Assembly: GCA_028564705.1 (NCBI GenBank)
Contig: JAPXFQ010001340.1
Span: forward strand, 496,001 to 560,000
Reading direction: 5' to 3'
DNA from: Apricaphanius iberus
Taxonomy: Eukaryota; Chordata; Actinopteri; Cyprinodontiformes; Aphaniidae
Length of the DNA: 64,000 bases
Positions 47,291-59,088 of the stretch are shown here, piece by piece. Below the pieces are notes generated by a model. That model did no database searches. It saw only the letters and a program-made list of their open reading frames with translations, and was not told the origin of the DNA. The stretch's first letter is position 1. The number at the start of each line of letters is the position of its first letter. The translations under genes were made by a program, and so were the position numbers.

Positions 47291-47538
47291 TTAGCATACC
47301 GTCTGGCTCTCATTGAAAATCAGCTCTACATCCTGTGAGGCTTCTTTTGTCCAGCATCTTGTAACTCTTTTTCTTTCACTCTTACTGTCATCCTTCTGCC
47401 TGCTGCCTTGGATATTTGATTCCATAACCCATCCACCTACATGACCTCCACTCCTTGTAGCATCTTCTGTTCTACCTGTTTCCCTCTTATTAATTTCTGG
47501 ATCTGAATCTTGTCTGTAATATTTGACCAAAGAATCCA
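47291..47538 (-). CDS. Candidate orphan terminal exon, minus strand
   Basis: On the minus strand a pyrimidine-rich acceptor (gggtttctttag, AG at 47540-47539) precedes an open frame that enters in phase 1, like IgSF exons, and runs 82 codons to TAA at 47293-47291. It is strongly hydrophilic (SDPEINKRETGRTEDATRSG and further Lys/Arg/Glu/Ser), as a cytoplasmic tail would be. No family is recognised and no upstream partner exon was found nearby. It could be an alternative last exon of the minus-strand receptor at 59-62 kb, or chance. Confidence 0.25.
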
Positions 47539-47716
47539 CTAAAGAAACCCACAAAAGGGTACCAAGTAGTTTCCACTTTGAGGGTGTGTGTTTTTCTTTT
47601 TTTATTATAAATTACATGTCATAAGAATTGCATTTAAAAAATTGCATAAAAAAGCGCTTTATGTGACACAGAGCCAGCCCAAGCATAAGCTTAATAGCTG
47701 AGGCCCAAGTGCAGAA

Positions 47717-49690
47717 GGCAAGGCAATTTTATTTGTATGGCACACTTTCAACACAGGGCAATTCAAGATGCTTTACATATGATTAGAATACAAATGAGCA
47801 GTTACAATAAGAAAATAATCAAGAAAATACAACAATGTTGGGACAAATGAGTGTGACACTTAAAAACAAAAAAGTAAAAACAGTTACTCATAAGCGAGTC
47901 TAAATAGGTATGTTTTAATTTTAGATTTAAAAGGGTACAGTGTCTCTTCAGCTTTGTATTCTCCCGGTAGTTTGTTCCAGATATGAGGAGCCTAGAAACT
48001 AAAAGCTGCTTCCCCATGTTTGCTTCTGGTTCTGGGGACGACCAGTAAACTAGAGCTGGAGGACCTGAGTGATCTGGATGGTTTGTACCATGATAGCAGA
48101 TCTTTAAGGTACTCTGGTGCAAAACCATTCAATGATTTATAAATGAATAAAAGCACTTTGAAGTCTATTCTCTGAGCTACCAGGAGCCAGTGTAAGGACT
48201 TTAGAACTGGGGTGATGTGTTCTACTTTCCTGGTTCTAGTGAGAACACGAGCAGCAGCGTTCTGGATCAGCTGCAGCTGTCTGATTGATTTTTTAGGTAG
48301 ACCTGTGAAGATACTGTTACAGTAATCAAGACGACTAGAGATAAACGCATGGATGAGTTTTTTTCTAGGTCTCCTTGTGTTACCATTCCTTTAATCCTAG
48401 AAATTTTCCTCAGGTGATAGAAAGATGACCTTGTTATTGCCTTTATGTGACCCTGGAGGTTCAGGTCTGATGTCCATTATTACACCTATATTTCTGGCCT
48501 GGTTGGTAGTTTCTAGTTTGACCAACTGAAGCAGGGCACTGATATTTAATTGATCTTTTTTGGGTCCAAAGATAAGTACTTCAGTTTTTGTTCAGTTGGA
48601 GGAAATTATTGGACATCCAGCTGTTAATTTGCTCAATGCATTTATTGAGGATTTCGACGGGTTCAACACCACCTGGTGACATTGAGATATAAAGCTGAGT
48701 GTCATCAGCATAGTTGTGGTAGTTAACTTTGTTGGTTGTTATAATCTGGCTTAGTGGGAGCATGTAGATGCTAAATAGGAGGGGCCCTAGGATGGAGCCC
48801 TGGGGGACACCACATGTGATTTCTGTGTTTTGTGATGAGAACTGGCTAATCGACACAAAGAAGTTCCTGTTCTTAAGGTAGGATTTGAACCACTCGGGTA
48901 CTGTACCAGAGAGTCCGACCCAGCTCTCTAGACGTTCCAGTAATATATCATGATCAACAGTGTCAAACGCAGCACTGAGGTCTAATAGTACCAGTACTGT
49001 GGTTTTACTATGGTCAGTATTTGTACGGATGTCATTGAAGACTTTGACGAGGGCAGTCTCTGTACTGTGGTACCTACGAAAACCAGACTGATAAATATCA
49101 AAGCAGTTGTTCATTGCTAGGAAGCTATTTAATTGTTGGAACACAGCTTTCTCAATAATTTTACAGATAGATGGGAGATTAGAGATTGGTCTGTAGTTTT
49201 GCATCAACGTGCTGTCTAGGTTCTTCTTCTTTAGTATTGGTTTGATAACTGCTGTTTTTAAGGCTTTGGGGAAGACACCTGATAGGAGGGATGAGTTAAT
49301 TATTTTGATCAGATCTTCTCTGATGGCTGGGAGGAACTTTTTTAGAAAAAATTTTGGTAATATATCTAAACGGCAGGTGGCAGAGCTTAGTTTGTCAATA
49401 ATTTCATCAACGCTTGTTTGATTTATTATTTCGGTATTAGTCATTTTCTCTGCATGGGTGTTAATTGGGCTCAATGCTGGTATTGGGGTTGGAAATTATG
49501 TACTGATTGACCTGATGTTCAAGATATTTTCAGTAAAGAAGCTGGCAAAATCTTTACAGGCCCTGGTGGAGTTTGGTTCAGGGGGTACTGTCACTGGAGG
49601 AGTAGTTAGTCTTTCCACTGTAGCAAATAATGTCCTTGCATTATTGTTGTTTCTGTGAATAATCTCAGTAAAAAATGATTCCGTTGCAGT
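47717..49690 (-). mobile_element. L2-like LINE, 5'-truncated, minus strand
   Basis: About 2 kb. The 3' end at the left (ggcaaggcaattttatttgt) and the reverse-transcriptase frame on the minus strand place it in the fish L2 group. Related fragments lie at 11040-11885 and 21980-22515. The 5' end fades out near 49690. Confidence 0.8.
48581..49474 (-). pseudogene. L2-like reverse-transcriptase fragment
   Basis: A 297-codon open stretch includes [38 protein letters not shown]-type [52 protein letters not shown] and the catalytic [10 protein letters not shown]. It stops after LQLNKN through a small frameshift, since [10 protein letters not shown] appears in the next frame. The N-terminal endonuclease is absent. 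The frame is longer and cleaner than the other L2 remnants here. Confidence 0.82.
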
Positions 49691-49699
49691 GCCCCAAAG

Positions 49700-52600
49700 A
49701 GTTTTTGACTTTTAATACAGACTACAGATCTCAAAGCTTCACATTCATAGTTTTTTATGCTTTTGTCTTCATAAAATTCCACACAGAAGGCTGTAAATCG
49801 AATGCACATTTAAATAAATTGTTCACAGATCTCATTGCAGAGCAATTCATGTCTGATAAAAATGGTTTCTTCACATTCTTATTGCTGCTCACCATTTTCT
49901 TTAAACATTTGGTTTATTCTGAGATTTCCTAAAAAAATAGCTGGTGCAGATTAATTGCTGATAAGATAAAGTGCTAAAGAGTAATTCAGAATCTATACCT
50001 GTACAGGGCTCAGGTTAATGAATTATAGAGTAGATATATTGCTCACTCCAAAGGACAGGGAAAATATATTTATATAGCTCAAAGATTGTTATAGATATTG
50101 GTGTATAACCATAAATCATATAAGATCGTTAACAGTAGGGCTTCACATGGTTCACATGGCAGGATTTTAAAATTGTTGCAAGACTTTCAGACCGCACACA
50201 CATCATTAAACAAAAATCAAGGATTAAACAGTCTTGGTCATACAGTGTGCTGTTTGGCCACAGAGGGATGATGAGACACCACACACAAACGTCCCGAACA
50301 AAGACAGGTAATATTTCAAAAATCATCATAGAAATGTGACAAAAGTTAAAGGAGTAAATAATGATAGCTGCAAAGGGATGAGACATTAGCATTAGTTTGT
50401 GGACTAGTTTTATCAAAGAGAAAGAAATCCTGGCTTTGTAGGTGCAGAAGTTCTACTGTAAAAAAAAAATGGAGGTGTATCATAATAAGGGTGTCAAATT
50501 ATCACATTAAATGTGATTGATTAATTACAGCCATATTTAGCTTGCTGTGTTTTTTAATCGCGTTAAATGTACTTTCACTAGCCAGGACCACGCTACGGAT
50601 GGAATTAACTATTCACATGCAAGAACAATGCAACAGATTCTGAATTTTAACAGTTTATTGAAGGCGTGGAGGATCGAAAGGTGGGGAGAGATATCGTCGG
50701 AGACCCGGAGGAAGACTCAGTGTGGGGGCGCAGTCTTCAGGAAAATCGTCTTTCCGACCCTGCTCAGGACCCCCAAAAAGGTCTTGATAAAGTGATTAAC
50801 TGAGAAGTGAATGCACATGGTGTAGATCAGATTATTATGCTGAAGAGGTCCAGCAGGATTAACGTCAGATATCCTTGAATGGGTGACTGAGGTAGCAGCA
50901 CCTATGTGGATGAAATGAATGGAGGAGAATTGGGAGGAGATGCCAGACTGGCGGAGAATCTGATGTCAGGGATTCAAGAACCAGAACCGGGTAGCTGAGC
51001 TTCCGAATCGGTGATGAACCGTGGCTTAAATTCTGAGGCTTTATCTGATTACCGGGACTGAACATAACGGGATGTTTTATAGAGAAGCATGGCGGACCAA
51101 GGGCTGAGGAGAAGCCCCGGCAGATGTGTGGCCGGGGAGGTAAAGCTCCTCGGACGGATCGACGCCCCGGGCGTGAGGACATCCATGCTGGGTACGATGA
51201 AGCGAAGACGTAGAGCCAGGTAAGCGAGCGAAACATGACAGAAGAGAAATGAGAGGTAGGCAGCGTGATTAGAAGCGCAGGGGAGGCCGGTGATGCCAGG
51301 TGCGACAAGTTTAGGGCTGTTTAGGACGAACGAAGCGAGTTTGAAGCGTGGCCTTGCTCCTAAACTTAAGTTAACTTTGTTAACTACATTTTAATCTACA
51401 ATTTTACAGTCTGAATGCAAGTTGCCTTTAAATAAACAATTTATACATTGGGCTCCTTATTCTTGAGTTTTTGGGGTTTACCACACTTTGAAGTGGAGAT
51501 CTATTAGCTGTACACTCATTATAGGAGGACTATCTTCCATTGCAGTGAGGAGGAGCGGTGAGCTGCAGAATTGGCAAATTTTGAGATCACTCTAGCAAAT
51601 CTTTTTATTAAAAAGACGACTACCGATAAATCTAGCACAGTTTTTATGTTTTCTTTCTAGATGAGTTTGTGGAACATGTTAAGGATTGAATCTGCTTTGA
51701 ATGTCTGAAGTACAGCTTCAGGACCACAATATAAGGTCCACAGTGCTAATGGTGCGTTCACATCGCACGCTTTGTCAGCATAAAAAAATACATACAAATC
51801 GACTAGTATGACATACATTTTTTGGCTGAAGCTTGCAAAGCTCGTGGGCAGGCCTTTCTCTGCCACATGTTTTAAACAGTAGGGGATCATGGTTGGCTAG
51901 ACAACACTGATGTCAGGCAACATCACAAAACTATCTCCAAACTATTTAAACACTAACCAAAGTCTCCTATCGAAACTAACAAAACTCTGTCCAAACTCCA
52001 AACTGACTGCAACTCTCCAACAAAAACCCACATTTTGAATGGAGCCTGTGGTGTTTTTATTGCTGTCAAATCAATCAGCAAACGCCGAACCGCTTCCCGA
52101 AGGGGTCAGGTGGTAATGCCACTAGCGGGGCTTCAGACGTCATCGTTTTCGGCTCCTCCCCTAAATGAAGCAGGCCTCGATACGCGCTTTGTGGAAACAC
52201 CCCCTCCACTGCTCGACACACGCTTCGTAGTCTCGGCTCACATCATAACATCACTAGTACAAAATTATTTTGACAGTGGTACAAATGGAGCAAAAGGAGG
52301 AGTGTGCGGAAAAACTTTGACTTGTAAAGCAGTTTTTGTGACATGTATCAGAGGTTTTGTGCAGTTGCATTCACTGATTTGTGTCCATGAGCAAGAAAAA
52401 AAGTATACACAGCTAATTTTTTTACACAGTTATTTGAATGTGTTTTGCCCCATTTGTTTTAGATCAAATGGGGCAAAACTGTAAATGTGAGAATTTTTTC
52501 AAAGTTTGACTCACTGAATTTGTACATTGTAATCAAGAAAATGAAAAGGTGTACAAAACCTTTTTATTTTTGAAAGGTTGAAAAAAATCTATTATTGCAA

Positions 52601-54130
52601 AACTGCTAGACACATTTCCTCTGTGACTTCAACTTCTCAGATACAAGACCCAAATACTTTTGCCCCAAACATACCTTTGTACTCTGCAGACATGCAGGAA
52701 GTCAAACCTGTTCAAACTGGACCACACCTGTCCTCTCTGTGCTTTGATAGTTAAAACAGTCACTGCGTATTTTCCAAATACTTTCGCTTTTGATGGCTCA
52801 AACTTCATACAGATGGAGCTAGACCAGTTTTTAATGTTCCTGAACATGCTGGGCCATAAAAAACTTTTGTTTTTCTTTATACATCTTTAATTTCTGAGTT
52901 TAATAAATTTGTGTATGTGAGTGTAAATGTCGCTCACTGTAATAACTCTTGAAACATCTATCCCACAGAACAATAGAGGCCATTCATCAAAACTTAACTT
53001 GTGTGTACGTGCCTGCAGGCAGATGGATGTACACAAGGTAAATGCTTTTGGTTTCATTTTTCCAGAGAGCAAAGGGAACTATTTTAACGTTGATCATTCA
53101 CAGCTCTGACCAAATTCATTTTAGAGCTGATTAAAATAGCTTAATGCAGATTAAAAATAAAAAGGCATTTGGCAGAAAATTCACAAGAGATTTTTAAGAC
53201 AAACAAAAACATTACTCAAAGCAAAATTACGCTTAAATTCAAATCATGGAGGAGAAATAGATCAAATAACAATGAGATATAAATTACATCTTCACCGATT
53301 TGTAATCATATTTTATTCATTTTGTTCCTCAAGCATGTGTATCGCAGGATCTTTTTTTGATTATTCTGCAGGATTCTGACATGTTTAATGAGTGACAATT
53401 GAAATATTTTAGTCTATGGTATGTAATCAATGTAATTTGTTAGTTATCTTTAATCTATAGTCCTTTAAACCTTGCTATATACAACTGAGCCACATGAAAA
53501 CACCAATAAGTACTTTAAGCCACACCTGCTGACAACTTCTCAACGTGTCATGCATCATTTCTACCTGACTTAGGAGGACACACAGCCACAAAGGAAAGTT
53601 TCTGAAGTGGATTAAAGCATCTGTTACAACACCTACTTATACACACAACACCTTTGGATTATGTCGAGATTGGATATGTGCCTGGTAAAATGACTCTGAG
53701 TGTTGGCACCAGTATGTATTGCTGCAATAATCATTTATTAATTTTTACACATCAGCGTAGTTTACAATATGACGTTTGTAAATAATATTGTGTACATATC
53801 CTCACCCCAGTCCAAAGGTTTAAAGGGTATCTTTAAAGTGGTCCTGGCATGAAATGTTAATTTTTTTATCATATCTTTTAGTTCCTCCAGCCTGCCTACG
53901 GCCCCTAAGGAGTTAAAATTACTGATTAGTCTTTCCTTTGTTCCGGGGTATGTCTGCCTACATAGTAAAATTAGCACTCAGAAACGGGCTGTTCGGCAGT
54001 TCAGCATATGACGACACATTTCGGCATATTACGTGTTGAGTTCCAGCGAATTACCCCCTTCCCCGAACTACACCCTGCAAGTCCCTCCCTCCGCGGCGCG
54101 GAGAGCTACGGTGACAGGCAAACAACAAAC
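49700..54130. other. Long gene-poor interval
   Basis: Mostly AT-rich sequence. A GC-richer block at about 50570-51360 has the look of a repeat but was not classified. Another compositionally distinct block at about 52080-52260 carries cgcttt/acgcttcg motifs. A hairpin lies at 52442-52479. No convincing exons were seen. Confidence 0.4.
52442..52479. repeat. Perfect 15-bp hairpin
   Basis: gttttgccccatttg (52442-52456), loop ttttagat, and the exact complement caaatggggcaaaac (52465-52479). No U-run or promoter supports a small RNA. Confidence 0.85.
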
Positions 54131-54137
54131 CAACAGC

Positions 54138-54423
54138 ATGGAGTCCAGATCGCATCCAAACTGCACTGTACCTGGGTGTACAAAAGAGAACATAAATCTT
54201 TTTGTCCTCCCCACTTCTGAGCCACTGAAAAGCTTGTGGATAGATTTTATGTATGCAGGGAATGCGCCCGACCGACTGCCGAAGCGTGTGGTAGTTTGTG
54301 GCAAACATTTCTAGGACGACTGTTTTTCCAACTTGGGACAATACAGCAATGGATTCAGATTGTCTTAAACTTCTACCAGGATTAATACCAACTCTCCGTG
54401 AACCAGCAAATATCACTGTACAA
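54138..54423 (+). pseudogene. Second THAP-domain exon remnant
   Basis: ATG at 54138 starts MESRSHPNCTVPGCTKENIN with LPTSEPLKSLWIDFM and RVVVCGKHF, then TAG at 54312-54314. C-x4-C, the Trp and C-x2-H of a THAP zinc finger are present. After the stop the frame continues DDCFSNLGQYSNGF, then shifts by frameshift to LKLLPGLIPTLREP before a donor gtaagc at 54424. It differs from the 25 kb copy in sequence, so these are two members of a family and not a local duplication. Confidence 0.7.
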
Positions 54424-54639
54424 GTAAGCATATTTCCTCAATAATGTCCTTCAGCTGTTAGTAGACATTGTGGCATTGTTTGAGTTGTTCGCTTTACAAT
54501 TAGCTAAATATAACTTTGTTATAAAAGCCACTGGTTCTATTTGAAGGGGGAAGAATACTGAGTTGCATCAAGATAACCAGGCCCATTGTGAAGCAAATAT
54601 AAAGTGTAAAACAATAACTGTAAAACAATGATAAGATAG

Positions 54640-54956
54640 AAGAAACCTGACTGGATCTTCCAGCATGACAATGATCCAAAACACACCGCACGGGTAACAA
54701 AGCTGTTGCTACATAAAAAGCATTTTAAGGTTCTGAAAAGGCCTAGCTAGTCTCCAGATCTCAAATCAATTGAGAATCTATGGAGGATGTTTAGAGTCCA
54801 TGTTAATCAGCAACAGCCCCAACACTTCACAGCTCTATAGGAGATTGTACATGGAAGAATGGGCCAAAATACCAACCAGTGTGTGCAAACCTAGGAAATA
54901 CCTACAGGAAACATTTGACCTCCGTCATTTCCAATCAAGGTTAAATTACACAGTCT
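54640..54956 (+). mobile_element. Tc1-like transposase 3' remnant
   Basis: The conceptual translation reads [20 protein letters not shown], then PDLKSIENLWRMFRVHV: the DDE-domain phrases ([19 protein letters not shown]) of Tc1-like transposases. Stops and frameshifts interrupt it. The 5' half and left inverted repeat are missing. Confidence 0.8.
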
Positions 54957-55048
54957 GAAAGGGGAAGTGTGTTTTTTTTTTCAACCTGGACTTTATTTTT
55001 AGCAAATATTATGTTCAGTTACTCACCCAGACATGTTTGGAGCCACAA
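54957..55048 (+). repeat. Fragment matching the flank of the 38 kb fold-back element
   Basis: aaaggggaagtgtg, tttcaacctggactttattt and tttggagccac correspond in order to 38147-38232. Only this end is present. Confidence 0.65.
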
Positions 55049-56479
55049 GTTTGTTATTGACCAAAAAACAAATTCCATCAGAAAATTCATATAATTTGAA
55101 GGTATATAGTAAATAGTTCCTTTTTTTAACAATCTAAAAATGAATGAAGCCACCACAGAGTCATAGAAGGTCTTTAACAGCGCTCCCTGGACTCCAAATT
55201 ACCTCTTTGAACTTTTTTTATAAACAATTAGTGTGTCAAAGAAAGTGAATGTATGAAGGTTTGGAACCGTTGTAGGAAATCCATGATCTGATATAAATGT
55301 AAAGCCTTCCGCCATGTAAGACTTACCAGGAAACATTTCACAGATAGACGGCTCATTCCATCATGTGTTAAGATGTCTATCTTATGAACAGACACAAGAA
55401 CTGGTCTACCTTCACTGTAAACCTTCTGATTCTAACCCGTTCCAAATCATACATTCTTAAAGGTTCGGATACATATCATTACTTATAAATATTTTAAGAA
55501 TCACTCGTAGCCTTTTAAAACATTAACAAATGATGTTTATTCATTTACAAATTATCTATTACACTTTATGCTTCCTCCAATGTAAAGTGCAAACACCTTG
55601 TTACCTGTAAATATTTTAAGAATACTTTGTAGCTCCACAAAAACAATAATAAATTACATTTATGCATTTACTAATTATCTATTAGACTTAATGCAGTAAA
55701 GTACTTTTCGATCCCTAAAGAGAAGTTAGGTTGGCTTGAAAAAAACAACAACAACTGGAGGAAAAGGGGCCACACTGGTTGCCTTCTTATAAATATGTTG
55801 TGTCATTTTAACCTGACTTCAGAGAAAGCCAACTGCAACAAAGTAAATTTGCTGAAGGGGTTTAAAATATCTGTTAAATCTGCTTTGGATTATGTGAATT
55901 GATATGCAACAGGTAAAATGACACAGACTGTTCCTACAACTATTGGTCAAACAAATCTTTTACAATAATAAATATTAATCAATTTCTACACACTAGCTGA
56001 AAAGTTTGTGGATAACAGTGTGTAGATATTCTAATCCCATTTGGAAGATTTAATAACAAAACAAACACTTTCCATTACTTACATTGATATCTGTCAGATA
56101 GTATTCATACAAAAGTAAAAAAATAGAAACAAATCGTTTTATAAAGCGTAATGACGTATTGTGAAAAATAACTTGAACTATTTTGAAAATAATCCCAGGA
56201 TATAACACCAGTTGGTTTATCTTGTACCGGTGCTTTTAAAAAAAAAATAAATAAATAAAAAATGGCAACCAACAAAGAGACATAACATTAGACATAAACA
56301 ATAAAGCTGCCACAGAACCAATGGTCTAATTCTTTACATGTCTCACTAACTACTGCTAAGTGGATTACAAATTATTTACTCTTATTTTTGAGAATTGCGG
56401 TATTGGAAAGATAAGTAAAAGATAAGGTAAGATAGGTAAGATAGTAAAACACAATCAGGATTTATAAAAGATAGGTCTA

Positions 56480-57120
56480 TACATAATAATATCAGATATG
56501 TCTTTGATTTAGTAGATTATAATTCTTTGATTGAAGATACAGGTTTCCTTTTTATTTTTGGATTTTCACAAAGCATTTGATTCTGTTGAACACACATTGG
56601 TTATAAAAAGCAATACATATATTGTATGAGGATATTAATGGTTCTGTTTCTTTCCCCAACAAGAAGGGACAACAGGAAAACAACTAAAGAATCCACTATC
56701 AAACGTGGAATCCGGCAGGGCTTTTCCTGTTCTCATTTATTATTTATTTTAGCTGCTGAGTTATCAGCTTTATATCTTAAGAACAGCCCAGACTTTGAGT
56801 CATTGAATGTATTTAGTAACAATTTGTCTATCACACAGTTGGCAGATGATACCACAATCATATACAAAAGAACAGACCAGATCCCTTTGGTACTCAACAA
56901 AATTGGAACATTTTCTAAAGCATTGGGATTATATTTAAATTTGGAAAATGTCAAAAACATGATAGTGAGCAAACTGACTTATGTGGCATTCCAGTTAAAA
57001 AATGAGGTAAAATATTTGGGAATGACTATAACTAAAGATGCTAAAACCAGAGAAGACTTAAAATATTTTACCCGTCATAAAAAAAAGTAAATCGATACTC
57101 AACTCCTGGTTTCAAGGAGA
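56480..57120 (+). mobile_element. L1/Tx1-like LINE reverse-transcriptase fragment
   Basis: The broken frame gives SGFIKDRSIHNNIRYVFDLV, then in 56626-57090 IKRGIRQGFSCSHLLFILAA, SITQLADDTTIIYK, IGTFSKALGLYLN and VKYLGMTITKD. RGIRQG and LADDT are reverse-transcriptase motifs, and the spacing is that of L1-clade elements. A deletion and stops lie before 56626. Confidence 0.75.
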
Positions 57121-59088
57121 TTTATAAATTTTTGGACGCACCCTACTAAAGTTGAATCGCTGTATCGATTAACATACACAGCTTTTTCCTTACCCATTTC
57201 GGATTGTTTAATGAAATCTATTGACTGAATTGATACATTTATTTGGAAATATAAGCATTATTATCTAAAAAAAAGGGAATGTGGTAAAAATTGTTAATGA
57301 AGGAGGCTTAAATGTGATTGTTTGTTTGAATGATTGTTTAAATGTGTTTGTAAAAAAAGAGGGGTAGTTTTTGGTTTTATATTCCCTTTAAAATATTTGG
57401 CAAATGTGGTCGGATTCATTTCCTTTTAAGGTATGATTTTTGTATTACCAACAAAACCACGGCTAACCACTGATTGTGTCAGTGTGCGGGTCTGACGACC
57501 AAAAACATCCAAAATACCTTATAGAGATTACGTAAATTTAGGCTATTTGTCCTTTAAATTAAAAATATTATTTTTTAGTTTACAGACCTATTATTTTTCA
57601 GTTAGGTCATTGTGTTTGTTTGCTTCTTTCCTTCTTATTTCTGGCTGTCTACAGCTCCTCTTTATTTATTATTATTATTAGTCATATACTTAAAATTTTG
57701 CTGCTTATTAACACAGTCGCTCTGCTTTAGAATATTCTTTTTGGCCACGTATAGTTGCAGCCTCTCTGCTCGACTTTATTTATTTGTTTAGGCTATTTAT
57801 TTGTGATGCAGCCGCAGTGGCATTTGCCCACATTGCCCAGTTGTCTGTCACTGGTCTAAAATAACATAACTACATATACCAAAAAGAGCAGAAGAAATAG
57901 TAAAAAAAAAAAAAAAAAAAACAAAGGCGGTGTTTTTTCACACATTTGCACCAAACCTTTCCCAAAAAAGAAATAAAACATGCCCTTGGAATTGTCCAAA
58001 AAAATCACTGAAGGCTTTGGACATCGTACTTGTCCAGCTTTCAATAAATTAGGAATAATTTAGCAATTTTTCCATCTCTGGTTATTCACAATGAACAAAC
58101 ATAATTTACTGCAAAAACGTACTGTTCAACACAAGGAGTTAATTATTTTTATGAATTCACAGAAATGAACAAGTAACCATGTAAACAATTTTTAAAAAAA
58201 TCATATTGTCATATTGTCATTTTTTCTGTAATAAAATTCATCCCAAAAAATTTCCAGAAATAAATTACAAAGTTTTTTGTTTTTTTTCAAAACACAAAAT
58301 TATTTTGACAACTGTCGTGACTCATATTTTTTGGGGCTACTTTATATAACAGTCTCGTATTAAATATGTTTATATAATCTGTAGTTAGTATTCAGAAAGT
58401 AAAAGTCTGTTTTAATTAGCTTGCATGATGGTAAAGATGGGTTTGTCAGTATGGTTTATTGGGCTAAGCTTTTAAGTCGTAAAACCTTTGGCTAAAGTTT
58501 ATGGCATGTTGTAAAAGCAGGATGTTTAGATAAGAAACTGGGAGAAAAAGTTTTAGAGAAGCAGATAGCCATTTAACCATAAATCTTTATAATGAACCTT
58601 TGACCCAGAACAGAGACGACCCATTTTCTGACTCCAGGATTCTCTGACAGCAAATCATTGCTCAGACACTGTTTGGCAATGATCGGATTGGAGTAAGATT
58701 TCGAGGAGAAGGAACGCCTACAACCCTGGCAGAATACTGGAGCCTATAAAAGTTTTGAAATGAAAATCATTCAATGTTCAGATTTCTTTAAATCTGGACC
58801 ACAGAGGAACTGACGGGGGCAAAATTCCTCTGTAAAACTGCAATTTGTTAATCTGTTCAAAATAAATGTTAAGAACTGGAAATTGGTTCCTTGTCTCTGT
58901 TTTGAACATGCACAGAATTATTTGATAACTTTTAATTCAACACAACCTAGTAAATCCAAGAAATTGTAACCCGTGCAGTGAGGGTGTTGAAATAATTTCT
59001 CTCCTTCAGCCACAGTCTGGCAGGGCTCCTTTAATATCAGTCATCTGGTCTAATGTCTTTAAGAAGCTGGAATCGTGGAGTCACTGTT
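57121..59088. other. Spacer 3' of the minus-strand receptor
   Basis: AT-rich, with (A)n at 57901-57920 and no gene or clear repeat. On the minus strand an ATTAAA-like signal at about 59028-59033 could end the receptor transcript. Confidence 0.35.

Noticed and set aside
50865..51308. 147-codon minus-strand frame as a gene
   Set aside because: No domain recognised; GC-rich repeat-like context and no exon signals.
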